Origin: Coriobacteriia bacterium
GTDB lineage: Bacteria; Actinomycetota; Coriobacteriia; Anaerosomatales; PHET01
Direction of reading: 5' to 3'
Length of the DNA: 64,000 nt
Assembly: GCA_034370385.1 (NCBI GenBank)
Contig: JAXMKZ010000005.1
Location: 186,001 to 250,000 of the forward strand
A program made the translations under genes and the position numbers. Under the pieces are notes generated by a model that ran no database searches, was not told where the DNA came from, and saw only the letters and a program-made list of their open reading frames with translations. Shown here one piece after another: positions 20,704 to 30,673 of the stretch. Every line of letters starts with the position of its first letter. Positions within the stretch are counted from its first letter, which is position 1.

Positions 20704-21492
20704 GTGAGTGCGTCTGGACCCGTGGCTGGTCGTGCCCGCGTTCTCGCAGTGGTCAACCAGAAGGGCGGGGTCGGAAAGAGCACCACAGCAGTCAATCTTG
20801 CTGCCTCGCTGGGCGAGCTTGGCAAGAAGGTGCTCCTGATAGACCTCGACCCCCAGGGAAACGCCACTTCCGGCTTCGGGCTGAACAAGAACCAGCGTCA
20901 GCTCTGCGTATACAATGCGCTGCTCGGAGACACCGATATTGCCGAGATCATCGAGCCCGTCCAGATCGAGCACGTCTTCGTGGTGCCGGCGACCATACAG
21001 CTGGCGGGTGCTGAGATCGAGCTCGTCTCGGCGATGAGCCGGGAAACCCGTCTCAAGGGCATGGTTGATTCGGTGACCCACGACTTTGACTTCATCATCA
21101 TCGACTGTCCGCCTTCGCTGGGACTCCTGACGATCAACGCGCTGACGGCCACCGACGGTCTCCTGATCCCGATCCAGTGTGAGTACTATGCTCTCGAGGG
21201 GCTTTCGAAGCTTCTTGACAGCGTTCGGCTGGTCAAGACCCATCTCAATCCCGACATCGAGGTCTTCGGGGTCGTCATGACGATGTATGACTCCAGAACC
21301 CGACTTGCGGCGCAGGTGGTGGACGAGGTCAGGGACTTCTTTGAAGAGAAGGTCTTCCAGACGATGATTCCTCGAACCGTTCGACTGTCCGAGGCTCCGA
21401 GCTTCGGAATGCCGGTGAACCTGTACGATCCATCGGGCAAGGGCGCTCTGGCCTACCGCGAGCTGGCGAAGGAAGTGATCGATCGTGTCTAG
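20704..21492 (+). CDS. parA: Chromosome-partitioning ATPase ParA (Soj)
   Basis: 262 residues from GTG 20704 with GAGGGAGGGG upstream. The deviant Walker A KGGVGKSTT is at residues 20-28, with LLIDLDPQGNATSG, IIIDCPPSLGLLT and the C-terminal SFGMPVNLYDPSGKGALAYR. It binds DNA nonspecifically when ATP-bound and moves ParB-parS complexes. It overlaps parB by 8 bases. A TATACT -10-like element at 20663-20668 could give the pair its own promoter. Confidence 0.96.
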   Translation: MSASGPVAGRARVLAVVNQKGGVGKSTTAVNLAASLGELGKKVLLIDLDPQGNATSGFGLNKNQRQLCVYNALLGDTDIAEIIEPVQIEHVFVVPATIQLAGAEIELVSAMSRETRLKGMVDSVTHDFDFIIIDCPPSLGLLTINALTATDGLLIPIQCEYYALEGLSKLLDSVRLVKTHLNPDIEVFGVVMTMYDSRTRLAAQVVDEVRDFFEEKVFQTMIPRTVRLSEAPSFGMPVNLYDPSGKGALAYRELAKEVIDRV

Positions 21493-22357
21493 AAGAGGAC
21501 TCGGACGAGGACTGTCCGCGCTCATCCCGAGCGCCTCACAGGAGTCGCACGCCGGCGAAGAGGTCACCGAGCTGGCCACCGACCTCCTGAGCCCGAACCC
21601 GGATCAACCAAGAACCGATATCGACGAGCAGAGCATCACCGAGCTCGCCGACTCGATCAAGAAGGTGGGCCTGCTTCAGCCCATCTTGGTCAGGCCGCTT
21701 GGCGAGGGCTACCAGATCATCGCGGGCGAGCGCAGGTGGAGGGCGTGTCGCGAACTGGGGCTCGAGCGCGTGGCGGTCCGGGTCAGGTCATCAGATGACG
21801 TCGAGTCACTGGAACTGGCTTTGATCGAGAACCTGCAGCGAGAGGACTTGAACGCGATCGAAGAGGCCAGGGGCTACCGTAAGCTCCTGTCCAACTACCA
21901 GATGACTCAGGCGGAGCTGGCCGACAAGGTTTCAAAGTCCCGGTCTGCAGTGACCAATGCGCTGAGGCTCCTCGACTTGCCCGAGGAGGTGCAGGAGATG
22001 GTGTACTCCTCTCGCCTGTCGGCGGGCCATGCGCGGGCCATCCTCGCCGTTCCCGAGGAGTCGGCACGCATTCGGCTGGCTGAGAAGATCGTCGCCGAGG
22101 GGCTTTCGGTGCGCGCGGCCGAAAGTATCGCCAAGCTCCTGGCATCCGGACAAGGCGAGAGGGCGCCGCGCCCCGTCGCTCCTAAGTCCTTTAAGCTGGT
22201 GGCCCGCAAGCTCAGGCGGCTCTTGGGCACGAACGTGCGGGTTCGCGCAGGGAAAGACAAGAACAAGATCGAGATCGAGTTTCGCAGCGAAGAGGACCTG
22301 GAGCGAATTGTCCGGACCCTCACCGAGGGTGAGATTCGAACGGCGGAGGCAGACTGA
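21485..22357 (+). CDS. parB: Chromosome-partitioning protein ParB (Spo0J)
   Basis: 290 residues. The N-terminus SRRGLGRGLSALIP carries the ParA-interacting motif. The CTP-binding domain includes NPDQPRTDI, IIAGERRWRA (GERRWRA from residue ~80) and ENLQREDLNAIEEA. A helix-turn-helix (TQAELADKVSKSRSAVTNAL) reads parS, and a C-terminal dimerisation domain follows. It slides and spreads from the two parS sites upstream of rsmG. It starts at GTG inside the end of parA and its stop overlaps the next gene's ATG. Confidence 0.96.
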   Translation: MSRRGLGRGLSALIPSASQESHAGEEVTELATDLLSPNPDQPRTDIDEQSITELADSIKKVGLLQPILVRPLGEGYQIIAGERRWRACRELGLERVAVRVRSSDDVESLELALIENLQREDLNAIEEARGYRKLLSNYQMTQAELADKVSKSRSAVTNALRLLDLPEEVQEMVYSSRLSAGHARAILAVPEESARIRLAEKIVAEGLSVRAAESIAKLLASGQGERAPRPVAPKSFKLVARKLRRLLGTNVRVRAGKDKNKIEIEFRSEEDLERIVRTLTEGEIRTAEAD

Positions 22358-22650
22358 TGCGAAAGGGTATGGAATATTTTGCCATTGGGCTGGCGGCAGG
22401 CGCGTTAGCCGGGTTCGTGGTCGGGCTGCTTGTCGCTCCCTCAAGTGGAGCCACCACCCGCCGGCGATTGGCGAACGAGGCCCAGCGTGCGGCGGAGTTC
22501 GCCCGCCAGATGGCTGACAGAGCGGAGCAGGCCGCTGACGCGTTGGGGGGCCGTGTCGACCACTACCTTGGACGCGACGAGGAGGTAGCTTGGCGCAAGG
22601 TCAACGAGATACGCGAGGAGCTGAGCGGCTACACGCCCATGCAGGGCTGA
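22357..22650 (+). CDS. YtxH-domain small membrane protein
   Basis: 97 residues. One N-terminal transmembrane helix (AIGLAAGALAGFVVGLLVAP) is followed by SSGATTRRRLANEAQR, the YtxH-type signature APxSGxxTR, and a charged amphipathic helix. Its ATG overlaps the parB stop by 4 bases, so it is made with ParAB. The function of YtxH proteins is unclear; a link to stress or the envelope is assumed in other species. Confidence 0.85.
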   Translation: MRKGMEYFAIGLAAGALAGFVVGLLVAPSSGATTRRRLANEAQRAAEFARQMADRAEQAADALGGRVDHYLGRDEEVAWRKVNEIREELSGYTPMQG

Positions 22651-22703
22651 GTCGAGGAGATGTCATACCCCTGTGCCACGCTGCCTTCTGAGGGGGTGGC
22701 GGA

Positions 22704-25523
22704 GTGGCGCTGAGACTCATACTGGGGCCTGCGGCCTCGGGCAAGGGCGACAGGATCTATGAGACCCTGGCTGATGCTGCGTGCCGCGAGCAGCCATCCC
22801 TGGTGCTACCCACAGCGATCGACGCCAGAGCCTCGCTGCTCGAGCTCGCGCGGCGGGGGATCCGCGGCGTGGCGGTCAATACGTTCGACGAGGCGGTCGC
22901 CCGGATGTGGATGCTCCACGGGGACGGGCGACGCCTGGTGACAGCGGCGAGCCGGGCTACGCTCGTGCAGTCAGTCATAGAGCGGTCCGCGAGCAACCAA
23001 ATGGGAGAATCTGGGAGGACCCGGGGCTTCGCCCTGTTGGTGGCTGATGTTGCCCGCCGCGTGTCGGTGCCCGCTCCCGCTCCTGCAGACACCGCCGCCC
23101 GGCAGATGGCCGAGATCATTCGTGAGTACCACCGGGCCCTGGAGCTCGCAGGATTCATCGAGCCGGTGAGCGCGACGGAGCTCCTCGCGCGGCGAAAGCC
23201 CGATCCGGGGGGCCCTTGGTGTGCGATGCGCTTCACGGACTTCGACCCGGCGCAAGAGGCACTGCTGCTCACGCTGGCACAAAGCAGAGACGTCGTCGTG
23301 GCGCTGACCTGGTCTGACGGGGCCGCCACGGAGGGGATCACTCCCTTGGTCGACCGTCTACGCACGCGAGCGGAGACCGTTGAACTTGCCGCCGAACAGG
23401 GGAGGACTGATCCACACCTGCGGGCCTTCACTTCGGCGCTCTTCGAGGCGTCAGAATCTCTCGTGATGGGCGACGCGGTGTCGTTCCATGAGGCGAGCGG
23501 GGGTGACGCCGAATGTGTGCTGGTGGCCAACGCCGTCCGCGAAGCCCTGAATTCAGGCGCTGACGCAGGAAGCATCGCAGTGACCTTCCGTGATCCGGGC
23601 CGTCGGCTGGACTCGATCGGTGCTGCGCTGAGTGCCCGGGGCGTTCCCACCCACGTCGACGTGCGCGTCCCCTTCTCCCGAACGGCGTTCGGCGCCGCGA
23701 GCCTGGCGCTGCTCGATGCGTGCGCGGGGAGGGGAGAGCCCAGAGAGCGCCTGTTAGCCTTCTTGATGAGCCCCTGCTCGGGACTCGACAAGGACGTGGT
23801 GGCACGACTGGATCGAACCTGGCGCTCGAAGGGGTTAGACCCTCGGAGCGGCGTCGAGGAAGCCATCAGGGCAGCGGGAGGAGGAGCCTCATCCGCCGCG
23901 CGCCTCCTGCAGCTGGGCAAACAGGTCGTTCGCAGTCGAGTGGATGTCCGGAGCTCCGCGGATTGGCAGAAAATGGCAGGGCTGCTGCTGGCGCATGCGT
24001 CTGCCTCTGAAGACGCCTTCTGTGGTGCATCACCCGGGCCTGACAGCGCCGCCCACCGCGCGCTGCTGGCTGCCGTCTCTGACACCGCGGCGATCGGTGA
24101 GGGGGTAGGCGAAGAGCAGTTCTCGCAGGCCTTGCGCTCGGTCGAGGTTTCTACTGCCCCGGGGAAGCGTGCCGACGAGATTCTGGTGACCGAGGCCCAT
24201 CGACTCAAAGGGCAGCGCTTCGACGTGGTCGTGGTGGGCGGGCTGAACGCAGACGAGTTCTCGCCCGAACCTAGGGAGTCGCTGGCAGCAGCGATGCTGA
24301 TGCGCCTCGGAAGACCGGTCGGTCACGACGAGCGGCTGGTCGAGAGGGCCTTGTTCCACTCGGTGGCCACTCGTGCACGGCAGAAGCTGGTTCTCGTCCG
24401 GCAGGCCTTCGATGAGCGGGGAGAGGCGTTGAGGCCTTCGGCTTTCTGGGAGGAGGCGCTTGATGTGTACCGGGGCATCGAGGCCGCGGTCGACGGCTCT
24501 ACGCCGGCCAGCATCCCCATCGGGAGGCTTTCTCTGGCCAGCGCCGTCGAGGCCGCTCCGGCGTACCTGCCCGGACGAGTTCAGGCGCGCGCAGCGGCTC
24601 GCTCCCTGGCTCCGCGCGTTCCGGACAGAGGCATCCTCGCCGATCAGACAGTCCGATCCGCACTGGCAGACAGGCGAACCTTCAGCGTCTCGGAGGTCGA
24701 ACGCTACCTTCAGTGTCCGTACAAGTGGTTCATGGAGACGGCCTTGAGGCCAAGGGAGATCGACCGTGCGTTCGACGTTCGCGAGAAGGGGAGTCTGGCG
24801 CACGAGATCCTGGCCGAGTTCTACCGGGCGTGGCGCGCGCTCGGGCATGCGCGGGTGACGCCCGGTCACCTCACCGAGGCGCTCGAGGAGCTGGAGACAG
24901 CGGGCCGTGCGTGCGCGCAGGCTCGCACCCGCTCAGGCGGCCAGAGGCTTTCAGAGGAGCTGGACATCGCGGACGCGCACGCGTGGGCGCGGGCCGTGGT
25001 GATCGACGACGCGGAGTTCCTGCCGGGCTTCCGGCCGGCACAGCACGAGGTGGCGTTCGGCTCCGACGATGAGCAGCCGATGGTCCTTGCCGGGCTGGAG
25101 CTCAAGGGGTTTGTCGACCGCATCGACGAAGGACCAGAGGGGCTCGTCGTCATCGACTACAAAGCAGCAGCTCAGCTGAAGGGATGGAGCAGCTTCGCCA
25201 CAGCGGGGTTGATCCAGGTGCCCATCTACGCGGCGGTCGTGAGCAAGCTCCTCGGTCGTCCCGTGGTGGGCGCTGTGTATCGCTCGCTCTCAACGCTGAG
25301 TGCCCGAGGGGTATGGATCGACGGCGCTATCGACCTGGGCGGGCGCGGTTGCGGTCGAGACGGAGTAGATCGGGAAGAGCTCGACTCCGTCGTCGCGGAC
25401 GCCGTCGATCGACTGGAGGGGGCCGTGAGGCGTATCAGGTCGGGCGATATCGCGCTCGACCCAGCAACCGGCGCCTGCAGAAGGTGTGGGTTCGCCGGTC
25501 ATTGCGAGGGCGCGCGCCGATGA
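22704..25523 (+). CDS. addB: AddB-like helicase-nuclease subunit with iron-sulphur nuclease domain
   Basis: 939 residues from GTG 22704 (GAGGGGG upstream). The N-terminus LRLILGPAASGKGDRIYETL gives an AddB-type Walker A. The middle is a divergent, inactivated-looking UvrD-like fold. The C-terminal PD-(D/E)xK nuclease has FVDRIDEGPEG and VVIDYKAA (catalytic K near 819). Four cysteines, ~671 (YLQCPYKW) and C925, C928 and C934 (CRRCGFAGHC), match the 4Fe-4S staple of AddB nucleases. With the next gene it would process double-strand ends for RecA loading. It overlaps that gene by 4 bases. Confidence 0.88.
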   Translation: MALRLILGPAASGKGDRIYETLADAACREQPSLVLPTAIDARASLLELARRGIRGVAVNTFDEAVARMWMLHGDGRRLVTAASRATLVQSVIERSASNQMGESGRTRGFALLVADVARRVSVPAPAPADTAARQMAEIIREYHRALELAGFIEPVSATELLARRKPDPGGPWCAMRFTDFDPAQEALLLTLAQSRDVVVALTWSDGAATEGITPLVDRLRTRAETVELAAEQGRTDPHLRAFTSALFEASESLVMGDAVSFHEASGGDAECVLVANAVREALNSGADAGSIAVTFRDPGRRLDSIGAALSARGVPTHVDVRVPFSRTAFGAASLALLDACAGRGEPRERLLAFLMSPCSGLDKDVVARLDRTWRSKGLDPRSGVEEAIRAAGGGASSAARLLQLGKQVVRSRVDVRSSADWQKMAGLLLAHASASEDAFCGASPGPDSAAHRALLAAVSDTAAIGEGVGEEQFSQALRSVEVSTAPGKRADEILVTEAHRLKGQRFDVVVVGGLNADEFSPEPRESLAAAMLMRLGRPVGHDERLVERALFHSVATRARQKLVLVRQAFDERGEALRPSAFWEEALDVYRGIEAAVDGSTPASIPIGRLSLASAVEAAPAYLPGRVQARAAARSLAPRVPDRGILADQTVRSALADRRTFSVSEVERYLQCPYKWFMETALRPREIDRAFDVREKGSLAHEILAEFYRAWRALGHARVTPGHLTEALEELETAGRACAQARTRSGGQRLSEELDIADAHAWARAVVIDDAEFLPGFRPAQHEVAFGSDDEQPMVLAGLELKGFVDRIDEGPEGLVVIDYKAAAQLKGWSSFATAGLIQVPIYAAVVSKLLGRPVVGAVYRSLSTLSARGVWIDGAIDLGGRGCGRDGVDREELDSVVADAVDRLEGAVRRIRSGDIALDPATGACRRCGFAGHCEGARR

Positions 25524-28500
25524 CACACGATCTGAACCAAGAGCAGCGCGCAGCGGTCAGGGCGCTTTCGGGACCCGTGCTGATCAGTGCCGGGGCGGGC
25601 TCCGGCAAGACCCGTACCCTGTGTGAGCGATTCACCCTCGCGACGCACGACGTTCCGGATGACGGCTGGAGCTCTGCGGCCGTGGACCAGATCCTCGCCA
25701 TTACCTTCACGGACAAGGCGGCCGGAGAGATAGCCGAGCGGGTCAGAGCCACGCTCAGGCAGCAGGGGAGGAAGGCAGACGCCAGCCGCATCGACGGTGC
25801 GTGGATCTCGACGATTCACGGCCTGTGCAACCGCCTGCTTCGCCGGTATGCCCTCGAGGCGGGACTCGATCCCGCGTACACGGTCGCTGACTCCGTGGAG
25901 CTGGAGCGCCTGAGAGAGAGCGCGTTCGACGCCGCCGCCCGCCGAGAGGTCGAGCACGCGGACGTGCGGGGGCTGTTTGAGGCACTGAGGTTTGCCGATG
26001 TCTACGGTGCGGTCATCGGGGCCGCAGGCAGCCCCTCGGTGCAGCTTCGGGGCCTCTCGTCACTGCGTCCCCCGCAGACCGAACGCTCGAGCGCGGAGGT
26101 CCTATCAGATGCGCGGGAGCTGTTTCTCGGTGCCGCGGGGAGTGTGGCGTTCTGTGACTCACAGGCCAAGACCGCGGCAGAGGTCGAGGAGCACTGTTCT
26201 CGCACGTGCGCGGCACTGTTCGACATCGAGGCCGAGCGGCTCGACGAGGTCGAGCTGGCCCGGCGCGTCCAGGCGGCTCTCGCCACGTACGGTCCCCGGC
26301 GCACGGCGGTGGCGGCCATCGCCCAGGTTCGGGAACACATTGAATCACGCCACCGGGAGCTGTGCGTCGAGATCACCGAGATCGTGGGAGCCATCCAAGC
26401 ACGGGCTATCATTCGGCTCGTGACTGCCTTTGCGGAGGAGTTCGCTGCGCTCAAACGGGCGCGCGGCGTACTGGACTTCGACGACCTGCAGATCGAGACC
26501 CGCCGCCTGTTGCTGGCGCGTCCGGACGTCAGAGAGCGGTGCCGAGCGCTGTTCAGGCTGACCATGGTCGACGAGTTCCAGGACACGGATGCGCTCCAGA
26601 CAGGGGTCATCCAGCAGCTGGCCGGCGATGACCTGTGTACCATCGGCGACGAGAGACAGGCGATCTACGGCTTTCGGGGAGCGGACGTCGGGGTCTTCCG
26701 AGCGCACGTCCGGGCGATGGGCACACGCGGAGCCCGGGCGTTTCAGCTGCGCACCAACTACCGGTCCCACCGGGACATCCTCGGTTTCGTGAACGCGCTG
26801 TTCGGCCGGCCGGAGGTCTTCGGTGAGGAGCTGATCGCGCTTGCGCCGGGGCGGACAGAACCAGATCCGCCTGTGATCACGGGGGACGGGCCTCGCATCC
26901 ACCTCGCGGTCGGTGACCTTGAGTCGTACGGTCGATCGGCCTCGCGCGAGCTGGAGGCGATGTGGGTGGCCACGCGCTTCGCTCAACTCAGGGACGAGCA
27001 GGGACTCGACGCGAATGACATGGTGGTGCTGGTGCGGGGGTACACCCATGCCGACGTGTACGCCGCCGCTCTGCGCCAGAGAGGCTTCGAGGCCGCGGTG
27101 GTCGGTGGCAACCGGCTGTTCGGGTTGTCAGAGACCGCCATGGTACGCGTTCTTCTCCGGGTGATCGCCAACCCTCACGACGAGACGGCGCTCGTGCATC
27201 TTCTGGCCGGCGAGGCGGGGCGCATCACCGATGACGGTCTGTGGCTGCTCGCTCGCCTTCGGCATGCGGACCAACCGGTGGGTGACATGTGGGAGGCGCT
27301 GGCATCGCCGCCCGACGAACTCGGCGAAGAGGATCGCGCACGGGCAAGGACGGTGCGGGAAGCGGTTGACGCGGCGCGCGTACGAGTGGGGGGCGCCTCG
27401 CTGGCGGAGCTGCTACTGACGGCGCTTGAGCAGCTGGATGCCGATCTTACGATGCTATCGCGAGGGGCTGAGGGAAAGCAGGCGTTTGCCAACGTTCTAC
27501 AGCTCACCCGCATGATTCGTTCGCTGGAGGATCAGGGGGTGGTGGGCCCGGCCGCCGTGGAGGCCCGCCTCGCGGCCATGCAGGAGTATGGGGTCAAGGC
27601 GACGCCGGCGGTGGTTGTCGACGAGGGCTCCCGGGCGGTTCGGATCATGTCGGTACATGCCGCGAAGGGGCTTGAGTTTCCCGTTGTCGCTGCCGTTGAG
27701 TTGGACGGATACGTGAAGGCGGGCGCCTCGGGTCCGGTGAGCATGGGGGCGCTTTCGGACGAGCAAAGCATCACGGTCGCGGTGAAGCCCCACTCCGATA
27801 TCGCCGCGCACGTCGGCGACCGGGGCACGTTCGCGCGCATGGTGACCGAGGAGAAGGCCGCGGAGGCCGAGGAGTCCAAGCGCCTCTTCTACGTCGCCTG
27901 CACCCGTGCCCAAGAGGCATTGCTGCTGTCGGGCGCCGTCAAGCTCAGCAAGCCGCCGAGCGAGAACGACCCGCAACCCATGACTCTGCTGCGACGGGCC
28001 GTGCTCGACGTCACGGAGCGCTCTGCTGACGGACGGGGCGGTGCCGTCGTCGGAAACTGCACCGTTACGGTGGACGTGCTCTCGATGCCGGATGAAAGCC
28101 AGGGCGTCGACGACGCGGAGCCCACGCCGGACGAACCGGGGGCAGGGCAAGCTCCGCAACGAGGTTCTCAGGCGCTGCCAACCGCCGGCCCCGAGCCCAT
28201 CACGGCTTGCGGCTCGACGCAGGCACCGGTGCGGCTGTCGTTCAGCGACGTATCGATCTATCAGCGCTGCAGTATGCGTTTTCATGCCGAGCGCGTGGCG
28301 CGGGTGGGGAGGCTCGAGGTCGTTGAGAAGGGGGGCTCCGCGGGATTCGGCTCCGCGGTGCACCTGGTGCTGCAGCTGGCCACAACGGGGCAGATGCCCG
28401 CGTCTGAGCGGATCGACGCGATAGCCCGTGCGTTCTCCCTTGGCGAGGAGGGGAGGGCCGAACTCGAATCGGCGGCCCAGGCGTTTCTCGGCTCCGCCGT

Positions 28501-28987
28501 GGCCGCAGAGCTCCTCGCGTGTGACATCGTGAAGCGAGAGTGGCCTTTTGTGATTCGCCTGCAGGACGACGAGCACTTCTTCGATCTCTCGGGCAGTCTG
28601 GACGCGTACGGCCGAAGCGGGGATGAGGCGCTCATCATCGACTACAAGACCGGAGGCCGAGCAGACGACGAGGGTCTGGAAGAGAGGTACCGGTTGCAGG
28701 CGGGCTGCTACGCCCTGGCTGCGGCCCACGATGGATGCAAGGCCATTCGCATCGTCTTCGTCCGACCGCAGGTGTGCGATGAAGCCGGTCGCCCGCAGGT
28801 GGTCGAGTTCAGCTTTGGGCGCGACGACGTCGTGCACGTCGAGTCACAGCTCAAGAGCGTCCACGAGCGCATGCGCTCGTGCGAGTACGCTCCGCTTCGG
28901 CACTGGGACAGCAGTGCGTGCGAGGAGTGTCCCATCGCCCGGACGGCGTGTCGCGTACCGGCGCCACCGAGCAGACCGCGAAGCTAG
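25520..28987 (+). CDS. addA: AddA/AdnA-like UvrD-family helicase-nuclease
   Basis: 1155 residues from ATG 25520, which overlaps the addB-like stop (ATGA); the frame continues upstream but inside addB. SF1 motifs are complete: Walker A SAGAGSGKT (23-31), VDEFQDTDALQ (~349), GDERQAIYGFRG, SVHAAKGLEFPVV (~712) and RLFYVACTRAQEALLL. The C-terminal RecB-type nuclease has GSAVHLVLQL and LIIDYKTGG (~1039). Unusually for AddA, it also has a cysteine set: C~916 (IYQRCSMRF) and C1134, C1137 and C1144 (CEECPIARTAC). This is as expected for an iron-sulphur nuclease and recalls AdnAB. Its stop overlaps that of rlmN on the other strand. Confidence 0.9.
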   Translation: MTHDLNQEQRAAVRALSGPVLISAGAGSGKTRTLCERFTLATHDVPDDGWSSAAVDQILAITFTDKAAGEIAERVRATLRQQGRKADASRIDGAWISTIHGLCNRLLRRYALEAGLDPAYTVADSVELERLRESAFDAAARREVEHADVRGLFEALRFADVYGAVIGAAGSPSVQLRGLSSLRPPQTERSSAEVLSDARELFLGAAGSVAFCDSQAKTAAEVEEHCSRTCAALFDIEAERLDEVELARRVQAALATYGPRRTAVAAIAQVREHIESRHRELCVEITEIVGAIQARAIIRLVTAFAEEFAALKRARGVLDFDDLQIETRRLLLARPDVRERCRALFRLTMVDEFQDTDALQTGVIQQLAGDDLCTIGDERQAIYGFRGADVGVFRAHVRAMGTRGARAFQLRTNYRSHRDILGFVNALFGRPEVFGEELIALAPGRTEPDPPVITGDGPRIHLAVGDLESYGRSASRELEAMWVATRFAQLRDEQGLDANDMVVLVRGYTHADVYAAALRQRGFEAAVVGGNRLFGLSETAMVRVLLRVIANPHDETALVHLLAGEAGRITDDGLWLLARLRHADQPVGDMWEALASPPDELGEEDRARARTVREAVDAARVRVGGASLAELLLTALEQLDADLTMLSRGAEGKQAFANVLQLTRMIRSLEDQGVVGPAAVEARLAAMQEYGVKATPAVVVDEGSRAVRIMSVHAAKGLEFPVVAAVELDGYVKAGASGPVSMGALSDEQSITVAVKPHSDIAAHVGDRGTFARMVTEEKAAEAEESKRLFYVACTRAQEALLLSGAVKLSKPPSENDPQPMTLLRRAVLDVTERSADGRGGAVVGNCTVTVDVLSMPDESQGVDDAEPTPDEPGAGQAPQRGSQALPTAGPEPITACGSTQAPVRLSFSDVSIYQRCSMRFHAERVARVGRLEVVEKGGSAGFGSAVHLVLQLATTGQMPASERIDAIARAFSLGEEGRAELESAAQAFLGSAVAAELLACDIVKREWPFVIRLQDDEHFFDLSGSLDAYGRSGDEALIIDYKTGGRADDEGLEERYRLQAGCYALAAAHDGCKAIRIVFVRPQVCDEAGRPQVVEFSFGRDDVVHVESQLKSVHERMRSCEYAPLRHWDSSACEECPIARTACRVPAPPSRPRS

Positions 28988-30060
28988 CGAGGGGCGGATT
29001 CGTCCGCGGCAGCTCTTTGTCGAAGCTGTCCGCAGGCAGCGTCGATATCGGCACCGCGTTCCGTCCTCACGGTCGCGTTCACTCCCGCTGCATCGAGACG
29101 GCGCGCGAACTCGTCCACGCGCGCTCCCGGCGCTCGCCCGTGACCCGTGCCCGCAACGGCGTTCATCGGGATGAGGTTCACGTGCACGAGCAGGCCCTGA
29201 CAGAACGAGATGAGCGCGCGGAGCTCGTCGTCGGTGTCGTTGGCGCCTTCGACGAGCGCGAACTCAAGCGAAGGGCGGCGCCCGGTCGCTTCCGAGTAGC
29301 GCTCGAGCGCGCCGCGAAGCCGCGTCAGCGTTTGTCCCCGGACACCCGGCATGAGGGCGTCACGGGTCGTTTGCACGGCGGAGTGCAGCGACACGGCCAG
29401 GGTGAACTGCTCGGGCTCCTCGGTGAACCGTTCGATCCCGGCAATCAGCCCGCAGGTGGAGACGGTGAGGTGCCGGGCTCCGATTTCCAGCCCATCGGGT
29501 GAGTTCATGAGACGCAACGCGCCGAGTGTCGGCTCGTAGTTCGCGAACGGTTCGCCTTGGCCCATCGCCACGGCGTTGGATACGCGCGCGCCGAAGTCGT
29601 CGCCCACCAGCCGAACCTGGTCGAGCATCTCGCCCGGTGCAAGGTCGCGTGTCAGCCCCGATGCCCCTGTCGCGCAGAAAGAGCACCCCATCGCGCAACC
29701 CGCCTGCGTCGAGAAGCAGACGGTCAGCCGATCCATAGCCGGGAGCCCGACGCACTCCACGGTGGCCCCGTCCGCCAGACGGATGAGGTACTTGCGGGTG
29801 CCGTCGCTTGAGACCTGACGCTCTAAGACGCTAGGGAACGGCAAAGCGAACCGGTCTGCGAGCTGGGCTCGCAGACCGGTAGGCACATCGGTCATCTGGT
29901 CGTAGGACCGGGCTCCACGCCCATACACCCAGCGCACGATCTGGGCCGCCCGGTAGCGCGGCTGATCGAGCGACTCGACGAGTCGGGCGATGCCGTCCGC
30001 GTCAAGCGTCTTGAGACCCACCGCTTCGGGGAAGCGGGATCGGGTGGGCGTCGCTTCCAC
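28984..30060 (-). CDS. rlmN: 23S rRNA/tRNA adenine-C2 methyltransferase RlmN (radical SAM)
   Basis: 358 residues. The radical-SAM cluster motif is C122-AMG-C126-SF-C129, and GQGEPFANY is the typical RlmN phrase. C343 in DIDAACGQL is the position of the methyl-carrying cysteine. It methylates A2503 of 23S rRNA and A37 of some tRNAs. GTG start, a few bases after the rubrerythrin stop, so the two are likely co-transcribed. Its stop codon shares the CTAG palindrome with the converging addA-like gene. Confidence 0.94.
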   Translation of the reverse strand: MEATPTRSRFPEAVGLKTLDADGIARLVESLDQPRYRAAQIVRWVYGRGARSYDQMTDVPTGLRAQLADRFALPFPSVLERQVSSDGTRKYLIRLADGATVECVGLPAMDRLTVCFSTQAGCAMGCSFCATGASGLTRDLAPGEMLDQVRLVGDDFGARVSNAVAMGQGEPFANYEPTLGALRLMNSPDGLEIGARHLTVSTCGLIAGIERFTEEPEQFTLAVSLHSAVQTTRDALMPGVRGQTLTRLRGALERYSEATGRRPSLEFALVEGANDTDDELRALISFCQGLLVHVNLIPMNAVAGTGHGRAPGARVDEFARRLDAAGVNATVRTERGADIDAACGQLRQRAAADESAPR

Positions 30061-30065
30061 GAAGG

Positions 30066-30581
30066 CTAGCGGCCCTCGAGCTCGGCCAGAGCGCTCAGAT
30101 ACTCCTCGCGGTGCTCGCCCTCGAAGCGACCGACGGCGCGGAAGTACGACGCGATCTCGGGGAAGCCTTCGTCTTCGGCGATCTGCGCAAAGCCCGGATA
30201 CATGTCCGTGGCCTCGTTGTCCTCGCCATGGGCGGCCGCACGCAGGTTGTCAGCGGTCGTGGTCGCACCGCCGGAGATATAGGCCCAGTGGCCCAGTGCG
30301 TGCGCAGTCTCCTCGGCAGCAGCTCGGTCGAACGCCTTCATGGCGCTCTCGGGGGCACCTTCGAGCTCGGCGATGCGCTTCCACAGGGTGTAGCGCCTGT
30401 TGGCCTGCGACTCGCCGGCGAAGGCCGCGAGCAGGCTGTTGAGCGTCTCGGTACCGGTCAGATCGCCGGGGCCGTCGTACTCCTTGAACGCGGTCTTGGG
30501 CGCTCCGCAGACGGGGCAGTGCTCCGGCGCAGGGCCGATGTGGTAGTAGCCACATCCCAAACAACGATACTTCTCAACCAT
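30066..30581 (-). CDS. rbr: Rubrerythrin with N-terminal rubredoxin domain (reverse type)
   Basis: 171 residues. The rubredoxin-like Fe(Cys)4 site is at the N-terminus (C7, C10, C22, C25 in YRCLGCG and HCPVCGAP), the opposite order from classical rubrerythrin. The di-iron four-helix bundle follows, with [24 protein letters not shown] and FEGEHREEY ligand helices. It reduces peroxide in anaerobes. GAGAGAGG precedes the ATG. A Fur/PerR gene lies upstream on the same strand, suggesting peroxide- or iron-linked control. Confidence 0.93.
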   Translation of the reverse strand: MVEKYRCLGCGYYHIGPAPEHCPVCGAPKTAFKEYDGPGDLTGTETLNSLLAAFAGESQANRRYTLWKRIAELEGAPESAMKAFDRAAAEETAHALGHWAYISGGATTTADNLRAAAHGEDNEATDMYPGFAQIAEDEGFPEIASYFRAVGRFEGEHREEYLSALAELEGR

Positions 30582-30623
30582 GGTCGTCCTCTCTCTCGTT
30601 TCATTCGGTCCGTTATCAATACC

Positions 30624-30650
30624 CCCGATTCGCCGTATGAGGCGGGGGAA
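30624..30650 (-). terminator. Hairpin after the Fur-family gene
   Basis: CCCCCG (30624-30629) pairs with CGGGGG (30645-30650), with possible inner GC pairs, followed on the minus strand by TATTGAT. It lies 23 bases past the stop of the Fur-family gene and before rubrerythrin. It may terminate or only attenuate. Confidence 0.45.
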
Positions 30651-30673
30651 GTGAACGCGATCGGGCGGGGAGG

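Noticed and set aside
25184-25519. An upstream extension of the addA-like gene (112 extra codons)
   Set aside because: It lies entirely inside addB in another frame; the ATG at 25520 overlaps the addB stop as expected of coupled genes.
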